DNA of 6,628 nt, taken from NCBI GenBank assembly GCA_005884305.1, contig VAYL01000050.1:1-6628 (forward strand). The letters are read 5' to 3'. The translations under genes and the position numbers were made by a program. Within the stretch, counting starts at the first letter, position 1. The number at the start of each line of letters is the position of its first letter. The notes beneath the pieces are model-generated. The model did not search any database. It was not told the origin of the DNA and was given only the letters and a program-made list of their open reading frames with translations. Below, in pieces: positions 1 to 6,628 of this stretch. The stretch is from Actinomycetota bacterium. Lineage in GTDB: Bacteria > Actinomycetota > Thermoleophilia > Solirubrobacterales > 70-9.

Positions 1-135
1 GGGGAGGGGCATTACCCGCCCACCGAGGCCGGCGAGCCCGAGGCCGAGGACCCGCAGGCGGAGTACTCTGAGCCGGACCAGCTCGGCTCCACCGCCCGCG
101 AGGAGGAGCCGCCGGACGAGCCCGAGGACGCATGA
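1..135 (+). CDS. C-terminal end of an unidentified acidic protein (5' truncated by window edge)
   Basis: Frame 1 is open from the first base to a TGA at 133-135, giving the last 44 residues of a protein. The tail is strongly acidic and proline-rich: 16 Asp/Glu and 8 Pro, with one Arg as the only strongly basic residue. It has no hydrophobic segment, so it looks like a disordered C-terminal extension and does not identify the family. The stop overlaps the start of the sigma gene as ATGA (132-135). That arrangement is typical of translational coupling and supports this being a real gene end in the same operon. In mycobacteria the gene before steA is recN, but nothing visible here allows that assignment. 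Confidence 0.6.
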   Translation, partial: GEGHYPPTEAGEPEAEDPQAEYSEPDQLGSTAREEEPPDEPEDA

Positions 136-1199
136 TCGAGACCGCGGTCCAGCTCGACTTCGACCAGCCCCCGCTGCGCGAACTATTGGAGCGCGGCCGG
201 CGTGAGGGGTGCGTCGAGCTATCGGATCTAAGTGAGGCCGTCAGGGAGCTCGAGCTGCCCGACGACGCGGCGCAGACGCTGCATGAGGAGCTCGACTCGC
301 GGGGGATCGACCTCCGCGACGACTGCGGCCGAGACGGGGTGGAGTCGACCCGCTTCGAGCCCGAGGAGCTCGCCGGTACCACCACCGACGCGCTGCAGCT
401 GTTCATGAACGAGGCGCGGCGATATCCGCTCCTCACAAAGGACGAGGAAATCGAGCTGGCGAAGGCGGTCGAGCGCGGCGACCTCCGAGCGAAGGAGCGG
501 ATGATCAACTCGAACCTGCGCCTGGTTGTCGCGAACGCAAAGCGCTACCAGGGGCAGGGACTCTCGCTGCTCGACCTGATCCAGGAGGGGATCCTCGGGT
601 TGATCCGCGCGGCGGAGAAGTTCGATTGGCGCCGCGGATACAAGTTCTCGACCTACGCGACGTTTTGGATTCGCCAGGCGATCCAGCGCGGTCTCGAGCA
701 GAAGGCGCGGGTCATCCGAGTGCCGACCGAGCTTGCCCAGCACGAGCGTCGCGTTGCGCGCGTGGAACGCGAGCTGGCGACGGAGCTGGGCCGCGAGCCG
801 ACCGACGAGGAAGTCGCGCAGCGCGCCAAGATCGATCCCGAGGAGCTCGACCGCATCCGCAGCGCGAGCCGCGTGGTCACAAGCCTCGATCGCCCGGTCG
901 GGGAGGAGGAGGGCACGTCGCTGGGCGCGTTGCTGCCGAGCGATCAGGCGCCGCCCGAGCAGGAGGTCAGCGTGACTTTCGAGGAGCAGACGCTGCACCG
1001 CGCCGTCTCACACCTCCCCGACGACGAACGCGAGGTGGTCAAACGCCGCTACGGCATCAACGGGAACGAGCCCACGACGATCCGCGAAACCGGGCGCCAG
1101 CTCGGCATCCCGGGCCGGCAGGTGGAGCGCCTGGAGGCCCAGGCGCTGCGCAGGCTCGCAAGCCAGCGCGAGATCGAAGCGCTACGCGACGCCGCATAA
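132..1199 (+). CDS. RNA polymerase sigma factor, sigma-70 family, RpoD-like (probable group 2 / accessory primary-like)
   Basis: This 355-residue cytoplasmic protein should direct RNA polymerase to a subset of promoters. Residues about 10-65 resemble a short region 1.1. Region 1.2 is at about 84-118 ([19 protein letters not shown]). Region 2 is at about 119-192 and includes the sigma-70 signature [10 protein letters not shown] (148-157) and [14 protein letters not shown] (171-184). Region 3 is at about 193-270, with the [10 protein letters not shown] finger start at 251-260. Region 4 is at about 282-345. The region 4.2 recognition helix is unusual: where E. coli RpoD has TRERIRQIE, this protein has PGRQVERLE (327-335), so R584, E585, R588 and Q589 are all replaced. 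The ATG overlaps the upstream stop (ATGA) and no strong Shine-Dalgarno is present, so translational coupling is likely. The region 1.1-like N-terminus and full regions 2-4 exclude an ECF factor. I cannot tell whether this is the housekeeping sigma, but the altered helix argues against it. Confidence 0.93.
   Translation: MIETAVQLDFDQPPLRELLERGRREGCVELSDLSEAVRELELPDDAAQTLHEELDSRGIDLRDDCGRDGVESTRFEPEELAGTTTDALQLFMNEARRYPLLTKDEEIELAKAVERGDLRAKERMINSNLRLVVANAKRYQGQGLSLLDLIQEGILGLIRAAEKFDWRRGYKFSTYATFWIRQAIQRGLEQKARVIRVPTELAQHERRVARVERELATELGREPTDEEVAQRAKIDPEELDRIRSASRVVTSLDRPVGEEEGTSLGALLPSDQAPPEQEVSVTFEEQTLHRAVSHLPDDEREVVKRRYGINGNEPTTIRETGRQLGIPGRQVERLEAQALRRLASQREIEALRDAA
1110..1136 (+). other. 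Sigma region 4.2 recognition helix, divergent
   Basis: Codons 327-335 encode PGRQVERLE. The flanks align cleanly with the sigma-70 signature ([11 protein letters not shown] before, AQALRRLA after), so this is the -35 recognition helix and not a frameshift. The side chains known to contact the -35 element in E. coli RpoD are not kept. Confidence 0.75.
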
Positions 1200-1214
1200 G
1201 GCCACCGCTGCGCG

Positions 1215-1220
1215 GATAAT
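1215..1220 (+). promoter_or_regulatory. Possible -10 element for a leaderless steA transcript
   Basis: GATAAT lies in the 29-bp gap before steA, ending 8 nt before the ATG. No Shine-Dalgarno is visible in the gap, and leaderless mRNAs are common in Actinobacteria. A start site at or just before the ATG would fit this spacing. No convincing -35 hexamer is seen about 17 bp upstream. The gap is also short enough for simple read-through from the sigma gene, so this is a weak call. Confidence 0.25.
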
Positions 1221-1228
1221 CAGACGCC

Positions 1229-2422
1229 ATGGAGAGCTCGGTGCGCAGCCGAACGCGCAGCCTGCTTCGCAGGCGGCGCCACGATCCCGCGGATCCAGAG
1301 GCGACCATCACGGGGGCCGCCCGCCTGGGCAAGCGCACCAAGGAGCTGGTCAGGCGCCTGGATGCGCCCGATATCGCGATCATCGACCACGAGGATCTCG
1401 ATCGAATCGCCGCCGAGGACCTCGTCGCGACGCGCGTTCGGGCCGTGATCAACGTCGCCCCGTTCTCGACGGGCCGCTATCCGAACGGTGGGCCGCTCAC
1501 CCTCGCCCAGGCCGGGGTGCGCCTGATCGAGGCGGCGGGCGCCGCGCTCTTTGACGAGCTTCGCGATGGCGACGTGATCGCGATCTCCGGGGGGGACGTC
1601 CGCCGCAACGGAACGATGCTGACCTCGGGCAGGGTCCTATCGGTGGCGGCGCTGGCCGAGCAGCTCACTGAGCATCGCCACCGGATCGACGCCGCGCTCG
1701 CCGACTTCGCCGAGAACACCGTTACGCATCTGCGCGATGAGGGCGCGTTGCTCGCCGGAGGCATCGACGTCCCACGCACCCGGACGAAGTTCCGCGACCG
1801 CCACGTCCTGATCGTGGTCCGGGGAAGCACCTACCGCAAGGACCTGCGAGCGCTCGCTCCCTACATCCGGGGCGTCCGCCCGCTGCTCGTCGGGGTTGAC
1901 GGCGGCTCTGACGCCCTGCTCGAAGCGGGATGGAAGCCCGACGTCGTCCTCGGCGACATGGACTCCGCCAGCGACGAGGCGCTGCGCTCAGGGGCAGAGC
2001 TGATCGTGCACGCCTACCCCGATGGGCGCGCACCCGGCGCCGATCGCCTCGAGCGCATGGACCTCGATCACAAGGTGGTGCGGTCGGTCGGCACGAGCCA
2101 GGACGTCGCGATGCTGCTCGCGCACGAGAAGGGCGCGGGGCTCATCGTCAGCGTCGGCGCCCACTTCAACCTGGTCGAGTTCCTGGAGCGAAGCCGCGCG
2201 GGCATGTCCTCGACCTTCCTGACCCGGCTGCGGGTCGGCGAGCTGCTGGTCGACGCCAAGGGCGTGAGCCGCCTCTACAACCCGGGTGTCACGGGCAGGC
2301 AGCTCGCGCTCTTCTTCGTCGCGGCGCTCGTGCTGCTGACGATCGTGATCGTGAACACCCCGGCGCTGACCGATCTCTTCGACCTGGTCTGGCTGAAGCT
2401 GAAGATCATCCTCGGCATCTGA
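1229..2422 (+). CDS. steA: SteA-like cytokinetic protein with thiamine-pyrophosphokinase-type fold and C-terminal membrane anchor
   Basis: This 397-residue protein belongs to the family annotated as putative cytokinetic ring protein SteA, formerly 'thiamine pyrophosphokinase'. In Corynebacterium glutamicum SteA works with SteB in cell separation. Residues 1-18 are very basic (SLLRRRRH). Residues about 25-180 form the SteA-specific N-terminal domain, including INVAPFSTGRYPNGGPL (74-90). Residues about 190-345 form the TPK-like domain, with GVDGGSDALLEAG (222-234) and VVLGDMDS (239-246), which keep the acidic GDxDS motif of the nucleotide-binding fold. One hydrophobic helix at about 358-379 (LALFFVAALVLLTIVIV) anchors the C-terminus, followed by a short tail ending in KLKIILGI. 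The catalytic domain is therefore expected in the cytoplasm. It is followed by steB, as in mycobacteria and corynebacteria. There is no evidence that it makes thiamine diphosphate, and its ligand is unknown. The start is chosen as the first ATG after the sigma stop. Confidence 0.9.
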   Translation: MESSVRSRTRSLLRRRRHDPADPEATITGAARLGKRTKELVRRLDAPDIAIIDHEDLDRIAAEDLVATRVRAVINVAPFSTGRYPNGGPLTLAQAGVRLIEAAGAALFDELRDGDVIAISGGDVRRNGTMLTSGRVLSVAALAEQLTEHRHRIDAALADFAENTVTHLRDEGALLAGGIDVPRTRTKFRDRHVLIVVRGSTYRKDLRALAPYIRGVRPLLVGVDGGSDALLEAGWKPDVVLGDMDSASDEALRSGAELIVHAYPDGRAPGADRLERMDLDHKVVRSVGTSQDVAMLLAHEKGAGLIVSVGAHFNLVEFLERSRAGMSSTFLTRLRVGELLVDAKGVSRLYNPGVTGRQLALFFVAALVLLTIVIVNTPALTDLFDLVWLKLKIILGI

Positions 2423-2429
2423 ACCGCGA

Positions 2430-2468
2430 TTGTCGGATTAGTTGCGATATGTGCAACTAATCCGACAA
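2430..2468. repeat. Perfect 16-bp inverted repeat with 7-nt spacer between steA and steB (operator or RNA hairpin candidate)
   Basis: The left arm TTGTCGGATTAGTTGC (2430-2445) and right arm GCAACTAATCCGACAA (2453-2468) are exact reverse complements, separated by GATATGT (2446-2452). The arms have 7 G/C in 16, far below the surrounding DNA. No T-run follows on either strand, so it does not look like a standard intrinsic terminator. It begins 7 bp after the steA stop and ends 43 bp before the steB start, just upstream of a possible promoter. It could be a repressor or activator binding site, an mRNA hairpin that stabilises or separates the steA and steB messages, or a dispersed genomic palindrome. 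I recognise no specific regulator consensus. No second copy was seen in the window. Confidence 0.85.
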
Positions 2469-2493
2469 CGACCGCCTGGGAGTCGGTAACTCC

Positions 2494-2499
2494 TATCCT
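2494..2499 (+). promoter_or_regulatory. Possible -10 element for steB
   Basis: TATCCT fits the actinobacterial TAnnnT -10 pattern and ends 12 nt before the steB ATG at 2512. That would give a transcript with only a few leader bases, which fits the lack of a clear Shine-Dalgarno. No good -35 hexamer is present at the expected 2471-2476. The perfect palindrome ends at 2468, next to the place where a -35 element would lie. Confidence 0.3.
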
Positions 2500-2511
2500 C
2501 GACGGCTGGAT

Positions 2512-3417
2512 ATGGGGTATTCAGGGCGCTATCACGCCGCGTCGCTCGCAGCTGTCTTCCTGGCGCTGGCCATCGGGATCCTGATCGGGGTCGGGCTGGG
2601 GCACAACGTCGTCTCCAACACCACGAAGGGCCTCGAGCAGAGCCTGAAGAGCGATCTGTCGGCCGCGCGCGGCCGGGCCGACGACCTGCAAGGCCAGCTC
2701 AACCGCCACACCGATTTCGAGCAGCAGGTCTATCCCGCGCTCGCCGGAAGGGTGCTCGAGGGGGATCGCATCGCGGTGGTGGCGCTCGGCAGCCTGCCTG
2801 ACGATCTCAAGGGCGACGTTCAGGCCGTCGTGGGTCCGGACAGCCCGAGTGGGGCAGCACTGGGCGAGGTCGCTGTGGTCCGCGAGCCGCCGAACCTCGC
2901 TGCGATCGCCGCGGCGTCCCCACAGGGCAGCCAGGGGAGCAAGGCCCCTCGCGACCGCACGGCCCTCACCGCGGTCGCACGAAGGCTCGGGCAGTCACTC
3001 GTGGTCGGCGGCTCGTCCTACAAGCGCCTTCGGGGCTCGATGCTGACTCAGGTCAGTGGCCGCCCTGGCGGCATCGACGCGGCCATCGTCATTCGGGACC
3101 AGCCTGATGACCTGAACCCCCACCAGGCGGCCGAGACCGGCGCGCTCGAATCGGGTCTCCTGGACGGCCTGGAGTCGAACGGGGCGATCCCCGTCGTCGG
3201 CGTCGAGCGCTCCGACGCCGATCCGTCGCAGATCGGGTTCTTCAACAGCGCCGGCGTGACCGCAACCGTGGACAGCATCGATTTGATCTCCGGCCGCGTG
3301 GCGCTGGTGTATGCGCTCAACGGGAGCGAGGGCAACTACGGCATCAAGCCCACGGCCGACCGGCTGCTGCCTCGCCTCCCGCAGCCGTCGGTGTTCACGG
3401 CCGGCGGCCTCCCGTGA
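2512..3417 (+). CDS. steB: SteB / MctB-family membrane-anchored protein (PF11382-type, often annotated 'copper transporter')
   Basis: This 301-residue protein starts MGYSGRYHAASLAAVFLALA, matching the family's usual RYHxxSLAAVFLALAxG opening, which fixes the start. Residues about 8-31 form one hydrophobic helix, most likely an uncleaved anchor. Residues about 36-70 are a heptad-like charged coiled coil (LEQSLKSDLSAARGRADDLQ). The rest is a globular extracytoplasmic domain. Relatives are corynebacterial SteB, which acts with SteA in cell separation, and M. tuberculosis MctB (Rv1698), linked to copper. This protein has no cysteine at all, so a thiol-based copper role is not supported and the SteB role fits the context better. 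Its stop overlaps the next start as GTGA. The 89-bp gap upstream holds the palindrome and a possible promoter. No strong ribosome binding site is visible. Confidence 0.88.
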   Translation: MGYSGRYHAASLAAVFLALAIGILIGVGLGHNVVSNTTKGLEQSLKSDLSAARGRADDLQGQLNRHTDFEQQVYPALAGRVLEGDRIAVVALGSLPDDLKGDVQAVVGPDSPSGAALGEVAVVREPPNLAAIAAASPQGSQGSKAPRDRTALTAVARRLGQSLVVGGSSYKRLRGSMLTQVSGRPGGIDAAIVIRDQPDDLNPHQAAETGALESGLLDGLESNGAIPVVGVERSDADPSQIGFFNSAGVTATVDSIDLISGRVALVYALNGSEGNYGIKPTADRLLPRLPQPSVFTAGGLP

Positions 3418-4247
3418 GGCTGATCGGGCTCGCGCTTTCGTTCGTCGTTGCCGCGGCCTTCGTGGGACCGTGGATTGCGGACATGCGCCGCACCGGCCTG
3501 GCGCGCGACAACTACAGGGGGCGGCGCGTTGCCTTCCCCGCCGGCGCCGTCCTGGTCGCCTGCTCGCTCATCGCGCTCGCGCCGCTCGCGATCCTCGACG
3601 ATCGTGCGGACCTCGATCTGCTCGACCCCGATCTACGGCGCTGGGCGCTGTACGTGCTCGGGGTCGCGCTCCTGGGACTGCTCGACGACGCGCTAGGCGC
3701 TAATGAGTCCGCGCCGCGGGGCTGGCGCGGGCACGCGCGCGCGATCGCCGCCGGGAGGTTCTCCACCGGCGCCATTAAGGCCATCGGCGCGCTCGCGCTC
3801 GCCGCCTACGCCACGTCGGGGTTGGGCGATCGCGACTTCGCCTACATCACGGATCTGCTCCTGCTGCTTCTCACGACGAACCTCTTCAACCTCCTCGACC
3901 TGCGGCCGGGCCGGGTGGAGAAGGTCTTCGTCGCGCTCCTGGCCGCCCTGTGCGTCGGGGCATTGACCGCCGAGCCGCTCAGGCTGCTGGGCATCTTCAT
4001 CGGACCGGTCCTCGTCGTCGCCGCCTACACCCTTCGCGAGCGGGCGATGCTCGGGGACACCGGGGCGAACCTCGTCGGGGCGCTCGCCGGGGTCGCGCTC
4101 CTGGTGACCCTGGGGGAGACGGGGCGCTACATAGCGCTCGGCGTCGTCGCCGCGCTCAACATCTATGGGGAATTTAGGTCGATCTCGAAAACCATCGACG
4201 GCGTTCCGCTGCTGCGCTCTCTAGACTCGCTCGGCAGAGTTGATTAG
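3414..4247 (+). CDS. Divergent MraY/WecA-like polyprenyl-phosphate glycosyl-1-phosphate transferase family membrane protein
   Basis: This 277-residue protein has about nine hydrophobic helices (roughly 1-21, 38-60, 76-92, 119-136, 145-163, 170-187, 188-206, 218-233, 237-252). MraY-superfamily landmarks appear in order: NYRGRRVAFPAG (33-44), GLLDD (88-92) with the metal/catalytic Asp pair D91-D92, NLFNLLDLRPG (156-166) in place of NxxNxxDGxDG, and MLGDTGANLVGALAG (212-226) carrying the GD(S/T)G Asp D215. It is shorter than MraY (about 320-360 residues). The DGxDG loop reads DLRPG, and the His-rich C-terminal loop of MraY/WecA is absent. Known members transfer a phospho-sugar from a UDP-sugar to undecaprenyl phosphate. 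Whether this one is active, and on what, cannot be read from the sequence. The GTG start overlaps the steB stop by 4 nt, which implies coupled translation and a shared envelope or division role. A non-catalytic or altered-substrate paralogue is possible. Confidence 0.82.
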   Translation: MRLIGLALSFVVAAAFVGPWIADMRRTGLARDNYRGRRVAFPAGAVLVACSLIALAPLAILDDRADLDLLDPDLRRWALYVLGVALLGLLDDALGANESAPRGWRGHARAIAAGRFSTGAIKAIGALALAAYATSGLGDRDFAYITDLLLLLLTTNLFNLLDLRPGRVEKVFVALLAALCVGALTAEPLRLLGIFIGPVLVVAAYTLRERAMLGDTGANLVGALAGVALLVTLGETGRYIALGVVAALNIYGEFRSISKTIDGVPLLRSLDSLGRVD

Positions 4248-5939
<1,692 letters not shown>

Positions 5940-5951
<12 letters not shown>

Positions 5952-6587
5952 CGGCACCTCCCCCGCGTGCTCGACGAACGCCATCGAGCTGTGGGAGTTC
6001 TCATGCTCGTAGTCGAGGACGTCGCCGCCCGAGACCTTCAGCGACTTGGCCAGCGCCGTCTCGGCCTCCTGGTTCGGTCCGGTGTACTCGAACCCGCCCG
6101 GGATCTTCACCAGGATCCGGTAGGGATCGTCGGACCCGATTCCGTGGAGCGACTCGACCTCGCTGTCGATGAGATCGCCGGCCTTCAGGCGTCCCTTTCG
6201 CGATTCGATGTCGAACTCGAAGTCGATCGGCGCGAAGACCGGCTCGCGGACGTGGGGGCACATAGCCGAGAAGATCTCGAAGATCGTGCCGCCCGCCTGG
6301 CCGCTCACGATCGTGAGGAGCGCCCGGCGCTGGCGCTCGTCGGCGGACTCGTCGACGATCGGGATGATGTGCCCGTCGCCCTCGTCGATCCTTCCGGGCC
6401 AGTAGGCCGCGCCCGCGAACTTCAGGCCGTCGAGCGAGACGTCGCCGAAGTGGCCCTCGTCGATCCGCATCGCGATGACGCCCTCACAGTTGCCGTGGGT
6501 CGGGGCTTGGTTGAAGTCGCACGGGCAGCCGGGGTCGCAGTTGCAGTTCTTGAACCAGGCCCCCTTGATGTCCCAGGTCTCCGTCAT
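5940..6587 (-). CDS. DUF1326 domain-containing protein (Cys-rich, function unknown)
   Basis: This 215-residue protein has no signal peptide or membrane segment and is probably cytoplasmic. The N-terminus carries NCNCDPGCPC (14-23) followed by PTHGNCEG (29-36), the typical opening of DUF1326 proteins. Cysteines at 15, 17, 21, 23 and 34, plus C110 in MCPH (109-112), give six Cys and one nearby His that could bind a metal or form a redox centre. That role is inference; the family has no established function. The middle region (ADERQRRALLTIVSGQAGG, 82-100) also matches the family pattern. The start at 6587 is well supported by AAGGAGA six nt upstream on the minus strand. The gene converges on pyrG with a 3-bp gap and is not part of the steA-pyrG operon. 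Family members are sometimes found beside DUF2182 membrane proteins; its own upstream neighbour lies outside the window. Confidence 0.9.
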
Positions 6588-6593
6588 TTCATC

Positions 6594-6600
6594 TCTCCTT
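6594..6600 (-). promoter_or_regulatory. Shine-Dalgarno of the DUF1326 gene
   Basis: On the minus strand AAGGAGA is followed by a 6-nt spacer (GATGAA) and ATG. This is the only near-consensus ribosome binding site at a gene start in the window, and it fixes the start of this gene. Confidence 0.8.
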
Positions 6601-6604
6601 TCCC

Positions 6605-6622
6605 AGCGCGCATCGGCGCGCT
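6605..6622 (-). other. GC-rich 7-bp hairpin just upstream of the DUF1326 ribosome binding site
   Basis: AGCGCGC (6605-6611) and GCGCGCT (6616-6622) are perfect reverse complements around a 4-nt loop. On the minus strand the stem ends 4 nt before the Shine-Dalgarno. It could be a 5'-leader hairpin or the end of an upstream unit. There is no T-run, so a terminator is unlikely. In DNA this rich in CG steps a chance stem of this length is plausible. Confidence 0.35.
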
Positions 6623-6628
6623 CGAATC

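Noticed and set aside
228..998. 256-codon open frame on the minus strand opposite the sigma gene
   Set aside because: It mirrors the sigma coding frame, has no recognisable domain, and has the composition of an antisense shadow.
1587..1593. Run of seven G in steA as a possible slippage or phase-variation site
   Set aside because: The frame continues through it with family motifs on both sides, and runs of this length are expected now and then in DNA this rich in GC.
1229..2422. Thiamine pyrophosphokinase as the function of the steA product
   Set aside because: The fold motifs are there, but the SteA-type N-terminal domain, the C-terminal membrane helix and the steB neighbour all point to the SteA family.
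1930..2460. 176-codon plus-strand frame overlapping the end of steA and entering the palindrome
   Set aside because: It is an Arg/Ala/Gly-rich +1-type shadow of steA with no motif. The steA frame carries the family motifs throughout.
2430..2468. Intrinsic terminator at the end of steA
   Set aside because: The stem is long and perfect, but no T-run follows on either strand and the stem is not GC-rich. I kept it as an inverted repeat, not a terminator.
3414..4247. Calling this gene mraY
   Set aside because: It lacks the DGxDG loop and the C-terminal His motif, is too short, and is not in a mur/fts cluster. Only superfamily membership is supported.

Overview
The window is high-GC DNA with actinobacterial codon use (G or C at nearly every third position). 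Its core is the steA-steB-pyrG neighbourhood that is characteristic of Actinobacteria. The RpoD-like sigma paralogue, the MraY-like gene placed between steB and pyrG, and the overall style suggest a deep-branching actinobacterium, possibly of the Thermoleophilia/Solirubrobacterales type. That placement is an inference from gene content and protein style, not from a phylogeny.

Layout, left to right. Positions 1-135 hold the acidic C-terminal tail of an upstream protein, which overlaps the next gene by ATGA. Positions 132-1199 encode a sigma-70 family factor with a short region 1.1-like N-terminus and an altered -35 recognition helix. Positions 1229-2422 encode a SteA-like membrane-anchored protein with a thiamine-pyrophosphokinase-type fold. 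An 89-bp gap follows, containing a perfect 16-bp inverted repeat with a 7-nt loop. Positions 2512-3417 encode a SteB/MctB-family protein (N-terminal membrane anchor, coiled coil, extracytoplasmic domain). Positions 3414-4247 (GTGA overlap) encode a short, divergent MraY/WecA-like polytopic membrane protein. Positions 4272-5936 encode CTP synthase. Positions 5940-6587 on the minus strand encode a Cys-rich DUF1326 protein, convergent with pyrG. No gap between genes exceeds 90 bp. I see no tRNA, rRNA, CRISPR array, insertion sequence or prophage gene.

How the genes may work together. SteA and SteB are known from Corynebacterium glutamicum as partners in daughter-cell separation, acting on a cell-wall hydrolase. 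Here the SteB gene is translationally coupled to a polyprenyl-phosphate glycosyl-1-phosphate-transferase-like protein. This suggests a membrane module for cell envelope or division work, followed by the housekeeping nucleotide gene pyrG. The sigma gene upstream reads in the same direction and may be co-transcribed with steA. The palindrome between steA and steB, together with possible near-leaderless promoters before steA and steB, suggests that steB and the downstream genes can be controlled separately from steA.

The least ordinary points are the perfect palindrome, the sigma factor with all four classic -35-contact positions replaced, and the MraY-like protein with a rewritten DGxDG loop (DLRPG) and no C-terminal His motif.
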